Assembly (NCBI GenBank): GCA_015478655.1
Contig: JADMIJ010000032.1
Span: forward strand, 1-43,884
Length of the DNA: 43,884 nt
Origin: Acidimicrobiales bacterium
GTDB lineage: Bacteria > Actinomycetota > Acidimicrobiia > Acidimicrobiales > RAAP-2
Direction: 5' to 3'
The notes beneath the pieces are model-generated. The model did not search any database. It saw only the letters and a program-made list of their open reading frames with translations, and was not told where the DNA came from. This document shows, piece by piece, positions 39,954 through 43,884 of the stretch (positions are counted from its first letter, which is position 1; every line of letters begins with the position of its first letter). The translations under genes were made by a program, and so were the position numbers.

Positions 39954-41596
39954 TCGCCTTGTAGGTCCCGTCGCCTGAAGGCGAATCCTCCGAGAAGCGC
40001 ACCCGCGACCCCGATGGCGGTCATGACACCGTTTGCCTCCCAGTGGGGCTGCACGGCAGGGGCAGATGCCATCTGGTGGAAGACCGAGGTGTCCAGCACC
40101 CAGTGGTTGGCGGCGCCGATGCCACCCACGATGACGACGAGCAACGACCAGCCCAGCAGTGTGTAGACGACGATGGTCGTGGCCCGGGGACGTACCCCGA
40201 AGGTCAGGACACCTATTCCGAAGATCGTGATCGCCGGTGGGACGAGATTCAAGCCGGCCACCAGCAAGGTGGTGAAGTGCACCCCGGCGTGCTGGCTGGC
40301 GGCACCAATCCATGTGAAGGCCCCCGCCCCCACGCCGGCCACCACGAGCACGGCAATGGCCACGAGGACCCTTCGTCCGAGCCACGATGAACGAGAGACC
40401 GGGCGGACCAGGAGGTGGTCGAGTCTGCCTTCAGATTCCTCTGATCGCGCCGCGGTGAGCTGGCCGGTGGCGAGGAAGGCGACCAGTACTGCCAGGACCA
40501 GGAAGCAGACGCCGAGCACGGCATCGGCGCCGGTCCCCCCTGCGCCGAGCTTCGAGAACACCTGTTGCACCGATGACCCCGAGATCGTGCCACCGGCCGA
40601 CTTGGCGATGAGCCCAAACAATATTCCCGAGGCAGCTATCGCTACCCACCAGCCGACGACGGTGGGCCGCACCATCCGGATTGCGAGTCCGGTGGGCCCG
40701 GAGAGCAGCCGCAGGTGGGGGCGGCGACTGGCCCGGTCCGGTACGGTGCTCGCCCCGACGTCGCGGTTGCCGGCGAGGCGCACGGCGACGACTGCCAAGA
40801 GCGCGGTAAAGGCGGCGATCGGAAGGAGGGCAAGCGGTTGAGGCGAAGTGAGGGGTTGGAGTTCCTCTACCCAGCCGAGCGGTGAGGCCCAGATCAGTGC
40901 GTGCAGGCCCACTCCGGCGTCAGCGATCATCCGGACGGCGTAGCACACGCCGAGGAACGAAGCGGCATAGGTGGCGGCCTGGCGTCGGGTTGGAGCGAGC
41001 TGACTGGTGAGGGCACCGGCCGCCAGGAACATGACCGCCGGCGCCACCATGGCGAGGGCGAAGTACAGCACCGGTCCTGCCGGAATGTCCACCTTGGAGT
41101 CCAGGCCGGTGAGGACGGTGATGACCGCGGTGAGTGCCCAGAGCATGAACACGCCGATGCCCAGACCCCCGAGCGCTTGGATGGCGGCACCCCTTCGGGT
41201 GGTCTGGCCGGCGAGCAGGATCTCCCACCGTCCGTTGTCCTCCTGGCCCCGCAGCAGCCTGGTACTGGTCAGGAGGCCCCAGACGGCGCCAAGGATGATC
41301 AGCGTCATGGAGATCTTGAAGACGGTGAAGCCGGCCACCGTCTGGAGTTGGGGAGCGGGGCCGAAGAGGGCGCTTGTTGCCTTGTTCGATCCGTACGCAG
41401 CCGCCAGGGCGTCCCGCTGAGCTTGTGTTTTGTAGATGGTCGTATAGCTGATGGCCGACCAAGCGATGGCGATGCCGAAGATGTAGCCCCAGATGATCGC
41501 GGAGCGGACAGCTCTGCGGGTAGTCAGGTCGGCGACCACGCGGCCGGGCGACCGCCCTATCGGGACCGGAGTCCGCACGGCGGGCTCAGCGGTCAA
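39950..41596 (-). CDS. ABC-2-type exporter permease (two-half)
   Basis: 548 residues from TTG 41596, overlapping the ATPase stop (TTGA). About 12 hydrophobic segments in two similar halves, with EDNGRWEILLAGQTTRR after TM2-3 and ESEGRLDHLLVRPVSRSSW in the second half, the repeat typical of double-length actinobacterial multidrug ABC permeases. Pairs with the ATPase upstream. Substrate unknown, probably a drug or lipid. Confidence 0.88.
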   Translation of the reverse strand: MTAEPAVRTPVPIGRSPGRVVADLTTRRAVRSAIIWGYIFGIAIAWSAISYTTIYKTQAQRDALAAAYGSNKATSALFGPAPQLQTVAGFTVFKISMTLIILGAVWGLLTSTRLLRGQEDNGRWEILLAGQTTRRGAAIQALGGLGIGVFMLWALTAVITVLTGLDSKVDIPAGPVLYFALAMVAPAVMFLAAGALTSQLAPTRRQAATYAASFLGVCYAVRMIADAGVGLHALIWASPLGWVEELQPLTSPQPLALLPIAAFTALLAVVAVRLAGNRDVGASTVPDRASRRPHLRLLSGPTGLAIRMVRPTVVGWWVAIAASGILFGLIAKSAGGTISGSSVQQVFSKLGAGGTGADAVLGVCFLVLAVLVAFLATGQLTAARSEESEGRLDHLLVRPVSRSSWLGRRVLVAIAVLVVAGVGAGAFTWIGAASQHAGVHFTTLLVAGLNLVPPAITIFGIGVLTFGVRPRATTIVVYTLLGWSLLVVIVGGIGAANHWVLDTSVFHQMASAPAVQPHWEANGVMTAIGVAGALLGGFAFRRRDLQGE

Positions 41597-42501
41597 GATT
41601 GCGTCTCGCCTCCTTGGCCGTACCCACCGTACAGGGCGAGAAACAGCTCCTCCAGCGACGGCTCGCGGCTGAGCAGCTTGGTGACGCCGGCCGTGGCCAG
41701 GACCTTCAGCAACGGCTCGATCGAGTCACGGACATGGCAGCGTAGGACCCGGCCGTCCACCTGCACTGCGCTCACTCCTGGCACACCGGACAAATCGGGG
41801 ACCGCACCATCGAGGGTCGCTTCGACGCTCACTGCGCTGAGATGTCGCATCTCAGTCAGCGTGCCCATCTCGACGAGCTTCCCCGCTCGGAGGATGCCGA
41901 CCCGGTCACAGAGGGCCTCCACCTCGCTCATGATGTGTGAGGAGAGGAAAACCGTCTGGCCAAGGTCGCGAGCCTCACGGATGCTGTGGCGAAACGCCTG
42001 CTCCATGAGCGGATCGAGCCCGCTGGTCGGTTCGTCGAGGACGAGCAGGTCGGGGCGGGCCATCAAGGCGCCGATCAGAATGACCTTCTGGCGGTTCCCC
42101 TTGGAGTAGGCCCGGATCTTCTTGGTGGGGTCGAGTTCGAATCGGGCGACCAGTTCGTCCCGGTAGGCCTCGTCCACCTGACCCTGGACTCGTCCGAGCA
42201 GGTGAAGGGTCTCGGCGCCGGTGAGTGACGGCCACAGATTTGCCTCTCCGGCCACGAAGGCCAGGCGCCGATGCGTCTCGACTGGCTGTCGCTGGCAGTC
42301 GAGGCCGAAGATCTCGCCGCGCCCTTCAGATGGGAGGATGAGCCCCAGAAGCAGGCGGATGGTCGTGGTCTTTCCGGCGCCGTTGGGCCCGAGGAATCCG
42401 ACCACTTCACCCTGAGAGACGTCGAGGTCGAGATGGTCGAGGGCGGCCACGCCGCCGTAGCGCTTGGTGAGGCCCTCGGTGTGAATGGCGGTGGCTCCCA
42501 T
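41593..42501 (-). CDS. ABC transporter ATPase (drug-exporter type)
   Basis: 302 residues from ATG 42501 (AGGAGGG 10 nt upstream; a 12-codon extension upstream runs into the operator). Walker A GPNGAGKTTT, signature as YSKGNRQKVILIGALM (SKGNRQ in place of LSGGQ, as in this subclass), Walker B LLVLDEPTSGLDP, H-loop SSHIM. C-terminal DUF4162-like extension. Energises the two-half permease. Confidence 0.93.
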   Translation of the reverse strand: MGATAIHTEGLTKRYGGVAALDHLDLDVSQGEVVGFLGPNGAGKTTTIRLLLGLILPSEGRGEIFGLDCQRQPVETHRRLAFVAGEANLWPSLTGAETLHLLGRVQGQVDEAYRDELVARFELDPTKKIRAYSKGNRQKVILIGALMARPDLLVLDEPTSGLDPLMEQAFRHSIREARDLGQTVFLSSHIMSEVEALCDRVGILRAGKLVEMGTLTEMRHLSAVSVEATLDGAVPDLSGVPGVSAVQVDGRVLRCHVRDSIEPLLKVLATAGVTKLLSREPSLEELFLALYGGYGQGGETQS

Positions 42502-42837
42502 GGCGGTTGCCCTCCTAAAGCTCCGCACTATACACACATATAGTCAGCTTTATGCATGTATTGCAGGGCGGCGACAGCCCGACTCCACGATCCAATCAGC
42601 ACGCCCGTCGGCAACACCGGACCGGGCATCGACTCAACGAAGCCGCTCGATTTCGTTGGTCAAAGTGTTGTTCCGTCATTCCTCCGTTTGGGACAGATAA
42701 ACCGGATCGCCTGCCGCAGGCGGCATGCGTCATGCCAGGCGCATTTCAATTGGTGAGCCTTGAGCACCCCGCTGACCAGTATCGTTGTGAGTCAGCGGCG
42801 ACGAAGCTGCTGAACTGCCGATGCCGACTGGGTCAGA
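42502..42837. other. Intergenic gap with TetR operator; otherwise no gene seen
   Basis: 336 bp between two minus-strand genes. It holds the palindrome at 42527-42544; overlapping short frames on the plus strand lack binding sites and coding pattern. GC is lower around 42525-42560. Confidence 0.6.
42527..42544. promoter_or_regulatory. Perfect palindrome, candidate TetR operator
   Basis: ACTATA-CACACA-TATAGT, an 18-bp inverted repeat with 6-bp perfect arms, ends 26 bp upstream of the ATPase start. The arms also resemble -10 elements, so repressor binding would block initiation. The operon encodes its own TetR regulator as its third gene. Confidence 0.6.
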
Positions 42838-43683
42838 TCAGCGGACGAGCTCGACGAGACCGTTCTTGATCACGGTGTGCTCGCCACAGCTGGCCTCGAG
42901 AGCGAAGCCGTGATCAGGTCGCTCGAAGATCTTCACCTTCAGATCGCGGCCCAGGAATGCCGGAGCGGCGAATCGGACGGCTACTCGGCGGAGCCGCCTC
43001 GGATCACCGTCGGCCACCGTGTCGGTCGCGGCACGAACACAGAGGGCCATCGTGCACAGTCCGTGAAGGAACGGGGCCGCAACTCCACTGCGCCGAGCTC
43101 CATCCACGCTGAAGTGGTGTTCGCTATGGTCCCCAGAGACTTGGGCGTAGCGGCGCGCCATGACCTCGTCGATCCGTACCACGTCCTCTGCCACCATCCT
43201 GGCCTCCTCGCCGCTGGAGAATGAGTAGTCAGGGAGTTCGGGTCCTGTGGGCTCAGCCGTAGTGCCGAGGAGGACCGTCGTCCACCACTGTTCTGCTACA
43301 AGGTCATCACGATCGTCCAGAATCCTGTGGTGCAGGGTCACGCGGAGATTGTCACCCGAAGAGCGAGCGCTGTGTGTCTCGACGAAGATGCGGAGCTTCT
43401 CGTCCGAGGAGATCGGTCGGTGCAGCAGAAGGTCGTGCTGGCCGTGAACACCGCTGCGTGCCGCAGAGAAGACATCGCCGGGCACCAGCTCCGTGATTGC
43501 TGCGAGCTGAGCGCGATAGACCTGCGTCGCGACCATGCTGGGCGGCACCAAACGGCCATTGCCGAAATGCTGGTTGGTGTCCCGGGTCGCCTCAGCGAAC
43601 TGACGAACCAACTCTGAGCTCAGAGGCAACTCGAGGGGACCGAATTTGTCTCCGGCGCGCAACGTGTTGCTGGGCACGATCAA
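42838..43683 (-). CDS. MaoC-like double-hotdog dehydratase/hydratase
   Basis: 281 residues from TTG 43683 (GTG 43677 is an alternative; no clear binding site). N-terminal hotdog: KFGPLELPLSSELVRQFAEAT. C-terminal MaoC hotdog with YAQVSGDHSEHHFSVDGAR and FLHGLCTMALC, whose Asp and His form the hydratase dyad. Likely (R)-specific enoyl-CoA or 3-hydroxyacyl hydratase in fatty acid or related metabolism. No operon partner in the window. Confidence 0.82.
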   Translation of the reverse strand: MIVPSNTLRAGDKFGPLELPLSSELVRQFAEATRDTNQHFGNGRLVPPSMVATQVYRAQLAAITELVPGDVFSAARSGVHGQHDLLLHRPISSDEKLRIFVETHSARSSGDNLRVTLHHRILDDRDDLVAEQWWTTVLLGTTAEPTGPELPDYSFSSGEEARMVAEDVVRIDEVMARRYAQVSGDHSEHHFSVDGARRSGVAAPFLHGLCTMALCVRAATDTVADGDPRRLRRVAVRFAAPAFLGRDLKVKIFERPDHGFALEASCGEHTVIKNGLVELVR

Positions 43684-43875
43684 TCATTGAACCAGACGAT
43701 CGAAGGTTGGCCAAGTGTCGACTACCTGCAGCACCTCCGTCGATCAGAAAGAGTGGGGCAAACTCCGCCCAGGTGCATTGGTGTTGGCCCTGTGGGTGCC
43801 GAGAACGCTATCCGACCGCACTATCTAGTGTGTGGTGACACGTAAATAGCCGCGCGATAGGGGTAGGATGGAGCT

Positions 43876-43884
43876 ATGGCCCGT
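43876..43884 (+). CDS. First codons of a gene running off the right edge
   Basis: ATG GCC CGT at the very end, preceded by GGATGGAG at 5 nt. Only three codons are visible, so no product can be assigned. Upstream (43820-43860) is less GC-rich and may hold its promoter. Confidence 0.45.

Noticed and set aside
1-43884. tRNA, rRNA, CRISPR array, insertion sequence or integrase
   Set aside because: None seen: no cloverleaf-like CCA ends, no spaced direct repeats, and no transposase or recombinase motifs in any frame.

Overview
The window is high-GC DNA with short intergenic gaps, frequent GTG/TTG starts and many 4-bp stop/start overlaps. The gene families are typical of Actinobacteriota: a DevS/DevR (DosS/DosR) two-component pair, DUF1918, pyridoxamine-5'-phosphate-oxidase-like flavin proteins, universal stress proteins and WS/DGAT acyltransferases. 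It is not a mycobacterium by gene content; an acidimicrobial or other deep actinobacterial lineage is plausible, but the class cannot be fixed from the sequence alone.

Most of the window (about 0.4-38.5 kb) reads as one large hypoxia/dormancy regulon island. A DevR orthologue and a haem-GAF-type DevS sit at 5.9-7.9 kb. Sixteen copies of a DosR-type box (GGGAC-N5/6-GGCCCTA and variants) lie upstream of transcription units across 33 kb. Reading each promoter by hand, a hexamer with T in position 6 (16/16) and A in position 2 (14/16) begins exactly 22 nt after the last base of the 16-nt box. This places the box centre at about -41.5, as in class II activation.

Layout: (1) 0.4-10.8 kb holds counterparts of known M. 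tuberculosis DosR-regulon families: CBS protein (Rv2626c type), DUF1918 (Rv0569 type), a broken CtpF-like P-type ATPase, PNPOx-like proteins (Rv0080 type), an M50 protease (Rv2625c type), tandem-USP proteins, the DevS/DevR pair, and several small proteins. (2) 10.8-13.6 kb is a tight operon: HTH-PNPOx fusion, GNAT acetyltransferase, HDAC-family deacetylase, USP. (3) 13.6-25.5 kb is central carbon metabolism: HAD-GH65 disaccharide phosphorylase (Rv2006-like, frameshifted), phosphoketolase, acetate kinase, PNPOx-like protein, Zn alcohol dehydrogenase, DHA2 transporter, aldehyde dehydrogenase and DUF779. (4) 25.6-31.7 kb is storage/compatible-solute metabolism: WS/DGAT, a degenerate second WS/DGAT, acyl-CoA synthetase, TreT-type trehalose synthase, glycerol-3-phosphate dehydrogenase. 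(5) 31.7-38.5 kb is respiration and sulfur: a three-gene cytochrome b6-like operon without Rieske or cytochrome c genes, an unknown gene, then sulfide:quinone reductase - TusE/DsrC-like - DsrE-like - CoA-disulfide reductase/rhodanese. (6) 38.5-43.9 kb looks like ordinary flanking sequence with no boxes: SRPBCC protein, TetR/ABC exporter operon, MaoC-type hydratase and the first codons of a further gene.

Read together, an oxygen/redox signal through DevS-DevR would switch on acetyl-phosphate-based ATP production, aldehyde/alcohol interconversion, wax ester/TAG and trehalose synthesis, protein (de)acetylation, and a sulfide/persulfide-to-quinone electron route. The carbon, acetylation and sulfur modules are additions that I do not know from the mycobacterial DosR regulon. 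Six or seven genes carry single-base frameshifts or truncations, which may be real decay or sequence error.
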